Below are positions 25,117 through 32,869 of a DNA stretch of 64,000 nt, piece after piece (position 1 is the first letter of the stretch; every line of letters begins with the position of its first letter). The translations under genes were made by a program, and so were the position numbers. The notes beneath the pieces were generated by a model. That model was not told the DNA's origin and ran no database searches. It saw only the letters and a program-made list of their open reading frames with translations. Where the stretch lies: positions 124,001 to 188,000 of the forward strand of contig CAKSTI010000003.1 of the NCBI GenBank assembly GCA_934500705.1, read 5' to 3'. Origin of the DNA: an uncultured Clostridia bacterium. GTDB taxonomy: Bacteria > Bacillota > Clostridia > UMGS1810.

Positions 25117-26265
25117 ATGAACAAAACGGAATTTTTAAACAACGTAAAAAACAAAGTAACGAACAGCGAGTATTCGCTGATACAAAAGGCACTGAATGTT
25201 TTTAAGAACAATGAATATTGTGATGAGAGTATGCCTTGGGGGAACGTGCGTGTCCTTTTGCCGAACAGCAAAGTTTTTAAGGGAATATGGAACTGGGACA
25301 CCGCTTTTCACGCAGTCGGACTCAGCTATTTTGATATAGATTTTGCTATGGGGCACATTGAGGCGTTCCTTAAATTTCAGTCAGACGACGGTGCCTTCCC
25401 CGATGTTGTGCTATGCGACGGCAGAGTGGTTACAAACTGCACAAAGCCGCCCGTTATGGCGTGGGCGTGTCAAATCGTTTACGAAAAGGGCAATGACCTT
25501 GAATTTTTAAAGAGAGTTTATCCCAAACTTGCAAAAAACACCGTGTTTTGGGAAACAAAGAGGTGCGCCGGAGAACTTTTCCATTACAGCACTTCCTACG
25601 ATACTACCGTGCCCGACAGAGATAAGTATATAGGCTTTGACTCCGGCTGGGATAACTCCGTCCGCTGGGACAGCGAGCCGGAAAAGCTGTGGGCAATAGA
25701 CTTAAACTGCTATATGGTTATGACGTACCGTTCTCTTGCGTTTATGGCGCATAAACTTGAAATTCCGGAGGACGCAGAAAAGTTTTCGTCCAAGGCGGAA
25801 AACCTCGAACAGCTGATTGAGGAAAATCTGTGGAACGAAAAGCTTAAATGCTATACCGACAGAAATTACGAAACAATGGAGTATTCAGATGTTTTAACCC
25901 CGGCATCCTTTATGCCGCTCTTTATCGGAACGGCGTCAGCAGAGCGCAGCGAGATGGCAAATGCCGTTGCAAGAGCAAAGTTTTTACCCGGTATGCCCAC
26001 CGTTTCCTATGACAATCCCAACTTCTGCAACGATTACTGGCGTGGCTCAACCTGGCTCAATGTTGCGTATTTTGCGGCAAAGGGACTTAAAAGTTACGGA
26101 TTTGACGACACCGCCGATACAATCAAAAACACTATCTTAAAGTGGGTTGCAGACGACGGCGACTGCATACACGAAAATTACAATGCACTGACCGGCGCCG
26201 GGCAGAGAGCCGAAAAGTTCAGTTGGAGCGCAGTTTTTGTAATTGAATTTATCTTGAATTTTTAA
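25117..26265 (+). CDS. GH63/trehalase-like (MGH1-type) glycosidase
   Basis: A 382-residue cytosolic enzyme with an (alpha/alpha)6-barrel pattern. Marker segments are GIWNWDTAFHAVG near 55-67, SGWDNSVRWD near 171-180 (the aspartate is a likely general acid position), YWRGSTWLNV near 308-317 and FSWSAVFVIEFIL at the end. These are shared by GH63 and trehalase-like families. The gene is short and lacks a signal peptide, so it probably acts on imported oligosaccharides, perhaps with the divergent GH78-like enzyme. Substrate is not predicted. Start ATG has the AGAGGTGG site upstream. Confidence 0.82.
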   Translation: MNKTEFLNNVKNKVTNSEYSLIQKALNVFKNNEYCDESMPWGNVRVLLPNSKVFKGIWNWDTAFHAVGLSYFDIDFAMGHIEAFLKFQSDDGAFPDVVLCDGRVVTNCTKPPVMAWACQIVYEKGNDLEFLKRVYPKLAKNTVFWETKRCAGELFHYSTSYDTTVPDRDKYIGFDSGWDNSVRWDSEPEKLWAIDLNCYMVMTYRSLAFMAHKLEIPEDAEKFSSKAENLEQLIEENLWNEKLKCYTDRNYETMEYSDVLTPASFMPLFIGTASAERSEMANAVARAKFLPGMPTVSYDNPNFCNDYWRGSTWLNVAYFAAKGLKSYGFDDTADTIKNTILKWVADDGDCIHENYNALTGAGQRAEKFSWSAVFVIEFILNF

Positions 26266-26272
26266 CAAATTA

Positions 26273-26304
26273 GCGCACCGTCTCACGTGAGACGGTGCGC
26301 CTTT
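26273..26304. terminator. perfect 28-bp palindrome between convergent genes, likely terminator
   Basis: GCGCACCGTCTCAC joined directly to its exact complement, giving a long GC-rich hairpin followed by CTTTGGTTTG on the plus strand. It lies between the convergent glycosidase and fba genes. Confidence 0.75.
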
Positions 26305-26317
26305 GGTTTGTGAACTG

Positions 26318-27184
26318 TTATTCTGCTTTTCCGACAGAGCCGAAAAGTTCCATTTTCTCTTTAACGGTTGCCTTGATTGCCTCGGCACCGGGAGCTAAGA
26401 GCTTTCTGGGGTCAAATCCTTTGCCCTCCAAGTCTTTGCCTTCCTCAATATATTTTCTTGTTGCAGCGGCAAATGAAAGCTGGCACTCGGTGTTAACGTT
26501 GATTTTGCTTACGCCGAGAGAAATAGCCTTTTTAATCATATCTGCCGGTATGCCTGTTCCGCCGTGGAGAACGAGCGGCATCGGGTCGGTAGCCTCGCTG
26601 ATTTTTTCCAGAACGTCAAATCTGAGTCCTGCCCAGTTTGCCGGGTACTTGCCGTGAATGTTGCCGATACCTGCGGCAAGCATATCCACTCCGAGGTCTG
26701 CAATCTGCTTGCACTCGTTAACGTCGGCAACTTCGCCGCCGCCGATAACTCCGTCCTCTTCGCCGCCTATTGAGCCGACTTCCGCCTCAACGGAAATACC
26801 TTTTTCGTGGGCAATTCTGATGATTTCCTTTGTCTTTTCGATGTTCTCGGCAATCGGATAGTGAGAGCCGTCAAACATAACAGATGAGAAACCTGCCTCA
26901 ATAGTCTTTAATGCGTGCTCATAGCTGCCGTGGTCAAGGTGGAGTGCAACCGGAACGGTGATGCCCAGTTCGTTAATCATACCCTTAACCATACCTACTA
27001 TTGTGGTGTAGCCGCACATATACTTGCCTGCGCCCTCGGAAACTCCGAGGATAACGGGAGATTTGAGCTCCTGTGCGGTTTGGAGAATAGACTTTGTCCA
27101 TTCAAGGTTGTTGATGTTGAACTGACCTACGGCATATTTGCCTGCTTTTGCTTTTTGAAGCATTTCTTTTGCTGAAACTAACAT
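26318..27184 (-). CDS. fba: class II fructose-bisphosphate aldolase
   Basis: Zinc-dependent glycolytic aldolase, 288 residues. The N-terminus KAKAGKYAVGQFNINNLEW is typical. Metal and active-site segments are HLDHGS near 80-85, EAEVGSIGGEEDG near 132-144, HGGTG near 206-210 and the closing INVNTE near 227-232. The stop is close to a convergent glycosidase. It has a near-consensus promoter and a CAGGAGGT ribosome site, consistent with high expression. Related class II enzymes (tagatose or ketose-bisphosphate aldolases) cannot be fully excluded. Confidence 0.93.
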   Translation of the reverse strand: MLVSAKEMLQKAKAGKYAVGQFNINNLEWTKSILQTAQELKSPVILGVSEGAGKYMCGYTTIVGMVKGMINELGITVPVALHLDHGSYEHALKTIEAGFSSVMFDGSHYPIAENIEKTKEIIRIAHEKGISVEAEVGSIGGEEDGVIGGGEVADVNECKQIADLGVDMLAAGIGNIHGKYPANWAGLRFDVLEKISEATDPMPLVLHGGTGIPADMIKKAISLGVSKINVNTECQLSFAAATRKYIEEGKDLEGKGFDPRKLLAPGAEAIKATVKEKMELFGSVGKAE

Positions 27185-27236
27185 TTATATTACCTCCTGT
27201 GTTAAAATACTATGATTATTCGTTCACACATAGTTA

Positions 27237-27265
27237 ATTATACCTTTTATGAAAATATATGTCAA
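27237..27265 (-). promoter_or_regulatory. strong promoter of fba
   Basis: On the minus strand the perfect consensus TTGACA (27265-27260) and TATAAT (27242-27237) with a 17-base spacer; the 5' leader is about 45 bases. Confidence 0.88.
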
Positions 27266-27302
27266 GGGTCAAATAGTTAAAATCAGCAAAATATGTGCAA
27301 AA

Positions 27303-29039
27303 TCAGAACGTTTTTACCGTTGCGCCGTCGGTTACCGAGTTTGTATTCGGGAGCGTGGACTCGTGTTTGTAGAGAGTCGGCGCTCCGTCGTCGGCTGACT
27401 TTTGGACGTACACGGAGATGGGAGAGGCTTCCGCCTTGCATTTGTAAAGGTACATTGTTCCGTCCTGAATTTGGTAGTCAATCTTGCGCAGGTCTGCATC
27501 GGCGGCGGAATTGTGCGCACTGCACGCTATGTTGCAGGAAACCGAGGCCGTGTTTGCGTCCGCAACGTTAGGTCCTTTGTTTTGATAGTATTCTCCGCAA
27601 ATTCTGAGTATCTTGCACCCGTCGTGAATTGTGGAGCCGTTGTCCTTGTCGTCTGCGCTGGTGCCGTTTTTGCAGCCTTTGCAGTTAACCTCTATCGCCT
27701 CGCTTGTGTAGCCAAGCTCTGCGTGATAGCTCAAACCGTCGCTGAAGTTGTTGTGTGCGGTGCAGTCTTTAAGGTACACAAATTTTGCACCCATAGAACT
27801 GAGTCCGTTTGTCTTTGAATAAGAAAACGTGCAGCTTTCGCCCAGAAACGTCGGCTGTTTGCCCGTAACGGCTTTAACACGGCAGGCGGAACTGCCGAAC
27901 ATAAAGTCAATTTCCTTGCAGTATACCGTCTGCCCGTTTGCAATGTCCGCACCGCAGGCGTTAATGCAGGCCATTATGTCGTAGTCGGGCTTTCTGCCGT
28001 CTGATGTGTGAACATACACCGTGTTTCCGTCAACAAAGTATGTGTCTGCCGTTTCTGCGCACGCACTCATCGAATTTGCAAGCGTGAGGGCGTGCGGATT
28101 GCCGCTCCCTGCCGAAAAATCGTAAACCGCATACGTCGTGCTCCTCGTCACCTGATACAGATTTTCATAGCCGTCAACCAGCGCCCATTTTAAATCAAGA
28201 CTGTTGTCGGCATTGCACATTACAGCGGTTGCGCCGTCGTCTGCAACCACTTTGAGCGATTTGCCGCTCAAAAACGGCATTCTGTTTCTCGGATAGTGGT
28301 TACTGCCGAGCAGTACGATGGTGTCGCCATCCGACGCCTTAGACGACGCATCGCTCGGATATTTGAGCGGCTTTTGTCTTGAAAGTCCGTCATTTGAGCT
28401 GCTGCCCGTCTTGTAGTCCACATAGTATGTGTTTGCCGATGTGTAAGTCCAGAAGTCCGCAGGCGCTTTCTCTGCGGAGTATTCATTGCCTTTTTCGTAC
28501 ACCTTTACGGCGTAATCGGCGGAGAGCACACCCTCCGGTATGGCAACTTCCGTCTTTTCCGCCAGAAGCTGTGAGATTTTTTGCGTAAGCTCCGTCAGCG
28601 TTGTGTGGTCGTCGCTCACCTGTGTTTCCAGTGCGGTCAGCTTGTCGTTTATGCCGGAAACGCTCGTTAAAATGCCGTCGATTACAGGCGTCAGGCTCTC
28701 GCCCGAACCTCCTGCGCCCAACGCAACCTCTGCGTAAACCTCGCATACGGTAAATACCGTCCCGTCATCTTGTGTGAGAGTCAGCCTGAAAACCGCCTCG
28801 CCGGGCAGTGCATACATACTGCTTGCAATAACGTATGTTGCCGTCTTTCCGGAAACCTCTCCGAAGTCCGTCACCGTCTCGCCGTCACTCCTTTGGCAAG
28901 ACACCTTGAATTTGCAGCCGTCGAGCGTCCACGGCGTTTCAAACACAATGCGGTAGGCATTGCTGTCGCCCGGAACCAGCACAACGTTTTTGTAGTGTGC
29001 AAAGTCACGGCTGTACCTGATTTTAATATCCTTATACAT
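27303..29039 (-). CDS. orphan phage baseplate/tail-spike-like protein (BppU-type head, coiled coil, beta-helix)
   Basis: A 578-residue protein with no signal peptide. Residues 1-108 look like a BppU N-terminal domain: YSRDFAHYKNVVLVPGDSN, then two beta-rich repeats ending in VCEVYAEVALGAGGSG. Residues about 118-162 form a heptad-rich coiled coil (INDKLTALETQVSDDHTTLT). At 205-220 YYVDYKTGSSSNDGLS is the usual entry of pectate-lyase-like parallel beta-helices, and the rest is consistent with such a helix. This is the layout of a trimeric phage or tailocin receptor-binding protein. No other phage gene surrounds it. The ATG at 29039 has AAAGGAG upstream; the longer reading is rejected. Confidence 0.72.
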   Translation of the reverse strand: MYKDIKIRYSRDFAHYKNVVLVPGDSNAYRIVFETPWTLDGCKFKVSCQRSDGETVTDFGEVSGKTATYVIASSMYALPGEAVFRLTLTQDDGTVFTVCEVYAEVALGAGGSGESLTPVIDGILTSVSGINDKLTALETQVSDDHTTLTELTQKISQLLAEKTEVAIPEGVLSADYAVKVYEKGNEYSAEKAPADFWTYTSANTYYVDYKTGSSSNDGLSRQKPLKYPSDASSKASDGDTIVLLGSNHYPRNRMPFLSGKSLKVVADDGATAVMCNADNSLDLKWALVDGYENLYQVTRSTTYAVYDFSAGSGNPHALTLANSMSACAETADTYFVDGNTVYVHTSDGRKPDYDIMACINACGADIANGQTVYCKEIDFMFGSSACRVKAVTGKQPTFLGESCTFSYSKTNGLSSMGAKFVYLKDCTAHNNFSDGLSYHAELGYTSEAIEVNCKGCKNGTSADDKDNGSTIHDGCKILRICGEYYQNKGPNVADANTASVSCNIACSAHNSAADADLRKIDYQIQDGTMYLYKCKAEASPISVYVQKSADDGAPTLYKHESTLPNTNSVTDGATVKTF

Positions 29040-29100
29040 TTTCTTTCTCCTTTCGGTTTGTTTTTTACAACCGAATAATATCACCGATTGGACGTGGCTT

Positions 29101-29166
29101 TCAATGGCGTAGTCGGGAGAGAGTTGAACTTACATCGCTTTCACACAGCAATTCTCCGTTGCCTAT
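29101..29166 (-). other. GC-rich, possibly structured island upstream of the tail-spike-like gene
   Basis: In an otherwise AT-rich gap, about 65 bases are GC-rich and on the minus strand can pair as GGC/GCC outer, CGGAGA/TCTCC middle and TTGCT/AGCGA inner stems. The T-loop-like GTTCAACTC is tRNA-reminiscent, but no tRNA can be closed. It may be a cis RNA, a mobile-element scar or a tRNA fragment; nothing is assigned. Confidence 0.3.
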
Positions 29167-29205
29167 GAAAATATACAAAAAAAGTAACAAATTTTTCAAT
29201 AGATG

Positions 29206-29234
29206 TTGACTTTAAAGCAAATATTTGATACTAT
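29206..29234 (+). promoter_or_regulatory. promoter of the HPr gene
   Basis: TTGACT at 29206-29211 and TACTAT at 29229-29234, spacer 17. Confidence 0.65.
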
Positions 29235-29269
29235 ATTTAAAGAACGTACTACGTATAGGAGCGAGAAAG

Positions 29270-29539
29270 ATGGTAAGCAAAGAAATTACAGTTCAAAACC
29301 AAGTTGGCTTGCACGCACGTCCGGCAACATTTTTTATACAAAAGGCGAACGAGTTTAAGTCGCTTATAACCATTGCCAAGGACGAAAGGAAGGTTAATGC
29401 CAAGAGCCTGCTCGGCGTGTTGTCATTAGGTATCACAAGGGGGACGCACATTATAATTGCAGCGGACGGCAGCGACGAGAAACAGGCTGTTGAGGAACTT
29501 GCAAAACTTATAATGTCGGACTTTGTCGGTATTGATTGA
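29270..29539 (+). CDS. ptsH: HPr-family phosphocarrier protein
   Basis: An 89-residue HPr. The phosphotransferase histidine is His15 in GLHARPA and the regulatory serine used by HPr kinase is Ser46 in AKSLLG, so both PTS transfer and catabolite-repression signalling sites are present. His15 argues against the Crh paralogue. The ATG at 29270 has AGGAG upstream. It is a single-gene transcript ended by a hairpin. No PTS enzyme I or II gene lies in the window. Confidence 0.92.
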   Translation: MVSKEITVQNQVGLHARPATFFIQKANEFKSLITIAKDERKVNAKSLLGVLSLGITRGTHIIIAADGSDEKQAVEELAKLIMSDFVGID

Positions 29540-29547
29540 TTTGTGAC

Positions 29548-29577
29548 ATAACCTTCACTTTTGTGGAGGTTATTTTT
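29548..29577 (+). terminator. terminator after the HPr gene
   Basis: ATAACCTTCAC pairs with GTGGAGGTTAT around a TTTT loop, followed by five Ts. Confidence 0.85.
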
Positions 29578-29594
29578 CTTTCGGAGGAATTTTT

Positions 29595-31460
29595 TTGAAC
29601 AGCGAAATTAACGAAAAACTCAAAACACTGCCGGACAGGAGCGGGGTTTATATAATGCACAACGCCGAGGGGGAGATTATCTACGTCGGCAAGGCAAAGA
29701 ACTTAAAAAACCGTGTCCGCTCATACTTTAAGTCCCACAATCACCCGCCGAAGGTTGCGTCTATGGTGAGCGTTGTGGACAGCTTTGAGTACATCATTAC
29801 GGACAGCGAGCTTGAAGCGCTTGTTTTGGAAAACAATCTTATAAAGGAAAATATGCCCAAGTACAATATACTTTTGAAGGACGATAAGACATATCCCTTT
29901 ATGAAAATTACCGTAAACGAGCGTTATCCCAGGGTGCTTTTTACAAGGCGTGTCAAAAACGACGGTGCAAAGTACTTCGGCCCGTATCAGAGTTCGTATG
30001 ATTTAAAACAGCTTATTACGCTTATCCGCAGTATATATAAGATAAGGAGCTGCCAAAAGGAGTTTGCCGAGGATTACAAGGCGGACAGACCCTGCCTTTA
30101 CTATCAGCTTAAAAAGTGCAGCGGCGCCTGTATCGGCGCAGTGTCTGCCGAGCAGTACCGCAGGACGATAGACAGCGTCATAGAGTTTGCCGGCGGCAAG
30201 ACAGCCGAGGCGGAAAAGATGCTAACCGAGCAGATGAGAACCGCCAGCGAGACAATGGACTTTGAGAGAGCCGCTGACTGCCGTGACAGTTTAAAGGCAA
30301 TCGAGATTTTAAAGGGCAGACAGAAAATCGTAAACCCCAACGGAAATGATACAGATGTTATAGGCATTTTCAACAAAAACAATACAGCCTGCGTTCAGCT
30401 GTTTTTTATCCGCTCCGGCAAGATGATAGGCAGAGAACACTATTTTATATCGGACACAGAGGCGATACCGGACGAGGTTATAATTTCCGATTTTATGCGT
30501 CAGTACTACGAAACGAGCACTTTTATTCCCAATGTTATTCTCACCGAAAAAGAAACTGACGACGCCGACGTAATAAGGGCGTGGCTGTGCGAAAAGGCAG
30601 GCAGGAGCGTCAAAATTGTTGTTCCCAAAATCGGTGAGAACGCAAAACTTGTGCGAATGATTAAGGCAAATGCCAAAAAGGAGCACAGCGAACGGGAGCT
30701 TAAAATTCTGCGTGACATAGGCTTTAAAAACGCCGCCCTCACGTCGCTCGGACAAATGCTTGACCTTAAAAAACCGCCTATGCTCATTGAGGCGTACGAC
30801 ATTTCAAATATGGGTGCAAATTCAAGCGTTGCCGCAATGGTTGTGTTCAAAGACGGCAAGCCTTGCACAAAGAAATACAGAAATTTCAGAATAAAAAACG
30901 TGGATATTCAGGACGATTACGCCTCTATGCGTGAGGTAATACGCAGGCGTTTTACCAGAGCAATTACGGAGCAAAGCGCAGTTGCAAGCGGTGAGCTGAG
31001 CGAGGAAGACGCAAAGTTTCTGCCGCTCCCCGACGTCGTGTTTGCCGACGGCGGCGAAAACCACCGCAATGCCGTAAAACAGGTTTTGGACGAACTCGGA
31101 ATTGATATTCCCGTGTTCGGCATAGTAAAAGACGATAATCACCGCACACGTGCCATAGCGGCAGAAAACGGCGAGATTAAGCCGGACAAGCGCAGTGAGG
31201 CATTTATGCTGCTTATAAGTATTCAGGACGAAATGCACCGCCGTGCCATAACGTATCTTAGGGAGTCGCAAAAGAAAAAGACCGTTAGCAGTGAGCTGGA
31301 TTTAATATCCGGAGTAGGGGAGAAACGCCGAAAAACCCTGCTTTCCCATTTTAAGTCAATGAAAAAAATCAGAGAGGCAACCGTTTCCGAACTTGCGGCG
31401 GTAAAGGGAATAGATGCCGCCACGGCACAAAAGATATATGATTATTTTAATGGAAAATGA
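29595..31460 (+). CDS. uvrC: excinuclease ABC subunit C
   Basis: Dual-incision nuclease of nucleotide excision repair, 621 residues. The GIY-YIG domain is at the N-terminus (GVYIMHNAEGEIIYVGKAKNLKNR), a UVR motif lies near 200-235 (AADCRDSLKAIEILKG), the RNase H-like incision domain contains EAYDISNMGANSSVAAMVVF near 397 and DVVFADGGENH near 480, and helix-hairpin-helix repeats close it (ISGVGEKRRKTLLSHF). Translation begins at TTG with CGGAGGA upstream. The DGGENH variant replaces the common DGGKGQ loop. Confidence 0.95.
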   Translation: MNSEINEKLKTLPDRSGVYIMHNAEGEIIYVGKAKNLKNRVRSYFKSHNHPPKVASMVSVVDSFEYIITDSELEALVLENNLIKENMPKYNILLKDDKTYPFMKITVNERYPRVLFTRRVKNDGAKYFGPYQSSYDLKQLITLIRSIYKIRSCQKEFAEDYKADRPCLYYQLKKCSGACIGAVSAEQYRRTIDSVIEFAGGKTAEAEKMLTEQMRTASETMDFERAADCRDSLKAIEILKGRQKIVNPNGNDTDVIGIFNKNNTACVQLFFIRSGKMIGREHYFISDTEAIPDEVIISDFMRQYYETSTFIPNVILTEKETDDADVIRAWLCEKAGRSVKIVVPKIGENAKLVRMIKANAKKEHSERELKILRDIGFKNAALTSLGQMLDLKKPPMLIEAYDISNMGANSSVAAMVVFKDGKPCTKKYRNFRIKNVDIQDDYASMREVIRRRFTRAITEQSAVASGELSEEDAKFLPLPDVVFADGGENHRNAVKQVLDELGIDIPVFGIVKDDNHRTRAIAAENGEIKPDKRSEAFMLLISIQDEMHRRAITYLRESQKKKTVSSELDLISGVGEKRRKTLLSHFKSMKKIREATVSELAAVKGIDAATAQKIYDYFNGK

Positions 31461-31464
31461 GTTT

Positions 31465-31489
31465 GGCAGTGGGGTGAGTTCCCACTGCC
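31465..31489. terminator. hairpin between convergent uvrC and anti-sigma genes
   Basis: Nine-bp stem GGCAGTGGG / CCCACTGCC with a seven-base loop. There is no good T-run on either side, so terminator function is only likely. Confidence 0.45.
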
Positions 31490-31524
31490 TAAAAACGGAA
31501 TTTAATATTCCGAGAGCGTTTTCG

Positions 31525-32253
31525 TTACTCAGCTTCAAATGCGGTATCAAGCATTTCGTCCTTTGTCAGCTTTCCGTCTATTTGCATCAGCGAAAAGTGC
31601 ATATCGCCCTTTTGCCACCTAACCGTGGAAACGGTGCTTATGCGCACTTCGTCACTTCCGTAGCTGAAAACAAGTTCGCCGTTTTCCTCGGCGGCTTTGT
31701 CCTCGTCCGTCAGCTTGTAGTCAGGGGGAACAACCTTATTTTTATAACTGTAAAAATAATAGTCCGTGCCGTCTTTGCTTGCGGCAATCTCGCCTGCCTG
31801 CTCCGCATCGGCGCTATACTTTTCTTGTGTAAAGTAGAGCGTGTCGCCGCCTTTTTTGTAGCGGAAATCGAGGGACTTAAACTTCTCTACCGTGCTCCCG
31901 TCCTCGCCGCCAAGTTCGTTTTTAACGACACTGCCGTCGGCAAATTTGTACCCGTTTGAAAACTCGCTTATAAGTATCGGCTCAAATCCGACGTCTTTAA
32001 CACACTGCTCTTGTGTCGGCAGGCTTGTGTAATCGGGATTTGACGATGACGAGGCATACCAGTTTGTAACAAGATTTCCGGCGGCAAATGCGCCTATTCC
32101 GATTACGAGCACTGCGGCGGCAACAGACGGGATAAACCGCCTTGCCGGGGTGCGCACGGGTTTGGTGTTTGCGGACAGCGCCTTTTGAAGGACACGTGCC
32201 TGTGCGTCTTTGGATATGTTCACGTTTTGCATAAATTCACTGTATTTTTTCAT
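31525..32253 (-). CDS. membrane-anchored anti-sigma factor-like protein
   Basis: A 242-residue protein downstream of, and overlapping by four bases, an ECF sigma gene. Residues 1-40 are charged and cytosolic, RRFIPSVAAAVLVIGIGAFAAG near 38-59 is the single membrane helix, and the remainder is an extracytoplasmic domain rich in Tyr, Asp and Lys with strands such as DTLYFTQEKY and DYYFYSYKN, resembling DUF4367-type sensor domains. Sequestration of the sigma factor is inferred from position and topology; no zinc anti-sigma motif is seen. Confidence 0.7.
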   Translation of the reverse strand: MKKYSEFMQNVNISKDAQARVLQKALSANTKPVRTPARRFIPSVAAAVLVIGIGAFAAGNLVTNWYASSSSNPDYTSLPTQEQCVKDVGFEPILISEFSNGYKFADGSVVKNELGGEDGSTVEKFKSLDFRYKKGGDTLYFTQEKYSADAEQAGEIAASKDGTDYYFYSYKNKVVPPDYKLTDEDKAAEENGELVFSYGSDEVRISTVSTVRWQKGDMHFSLMQIDGKLTKDEMLDTAFEAE

Positions 32254-32726
32254 TTTTCTGCACTCCTTAATTTTTCCCGTCCGTATTGCAGACGTTTGCG
32301 TACGGCGGATTGACTTATTTTTAAAATCTCTGCAATTTCCGCCGTTTTGTAACCGCTTACGTAAAAGAGATGTACCACGGCTCTGTATTTGGGCGGAAGT
32401 TCCGAGAGCGCCTCGAAAATCTCCGTACCGTCATCTTGAACCGTATCCGATACGTCGTCAAGCGGTACAAAGGACACTCTCTTTCTCTTTCGGCAAATGT
32501 CGTTGCAGGTATTTGCCGCAACACGCAGCAGCCAGGCCTTGCGGTGCTGTTCGTCTTTAAAGGGCGGAGATTTTGTTATATACTTTACAATGGTTTCCGC
32601 CACGGCGTCCTCTGCGTCGGCAGAGCAGAACAATACGGAAAAGCACAGCTTGTAGAGCGTGTTGGAGTAGTTTTTGACGACGCTTTCGATTTCATCGTCT
32701 GTGTGATGTTTTGACATTTCATTCAC
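32250..32726 (-). CDS. ECF-type RNA polymerase sigma factor
   Basis: A 158-residue two-domain sigma-70 protein. Region 2 is near residues 10-75 (NYSNTLYKLCFSVLFCSADAEDAVAETIVKY), and region 4 near 105-155 has the helix-turn-helix GYKTAEIAEILKISQSAVRKRLQYGREKL. It lacks region 1 and 3, as expected for the ECF class. It is cotranscribed with the anti-sigma-like gene. A GTGAAAGGGAGTG stretch serves as ribosome site. The signal sensed is unknown. Confidence 0.88.
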   Translation of the reverse strand: MNEMSKHHTDDEIESVVKNYSNTLYKLCFSVLFCSADAEDAVAETIVKYITKSPPFKDEQHRKAWLLRVAANTCNDICRKRKRVSFVPLDDVSDTVQDDGTEIFEALSELPPKYRAVVHLFYVSGYKTAEIAEILKISQSAVRKRLQYGREKLRSAEK

Positions 32727-32738
32727 TCCCTTTCACCT

Positions 32739-32769
32739 TATACACGTTTGAAAGGACTGTTTTGTGACA
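32739..32769 (-). promoter_or_regulatory. candidate autoregulated ECF promoter
   Basis: On the minus strand TGTCAC (32769-32764) and CGTGTATA (32746-32739) are separated by 17 bases, upstream of the sigma gene. The pair does not fit sigma-A but has the look of an ECF -35/-10. Autoregulation is inferred from the usual habit of such pairs. Confidence 0.4.
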
Positions 32770-32809
32770 TCATTGTATAATTTTTGCCGCAAAAATTCAA
32801 GGTTTTCGG

Positions 32810-32838
32810 TTGACTATTTTATAAAAATATAATATACT
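32810..32838 (+). promoter_or_regulatory. promoter of topB
   Basis: TTGACT at 32810-32815 and TATACT at 32833-32838, spacer 17. Confidence 0.68.
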
Positions 32839-32869
32839 TTTTGTATACAGACATTTTTTGGAGATACAT

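Noticed and set aside
29101..29177. tRNA-like segment on the minus strand with a GTG anticodon-like loop and a CCA-like end
   Set aside because: The T stem does not close properly and the 5' acceptor half is replaced by AT-rich sequence, so no cloverleaf can be formed. It is recorded only as an unexplained island.
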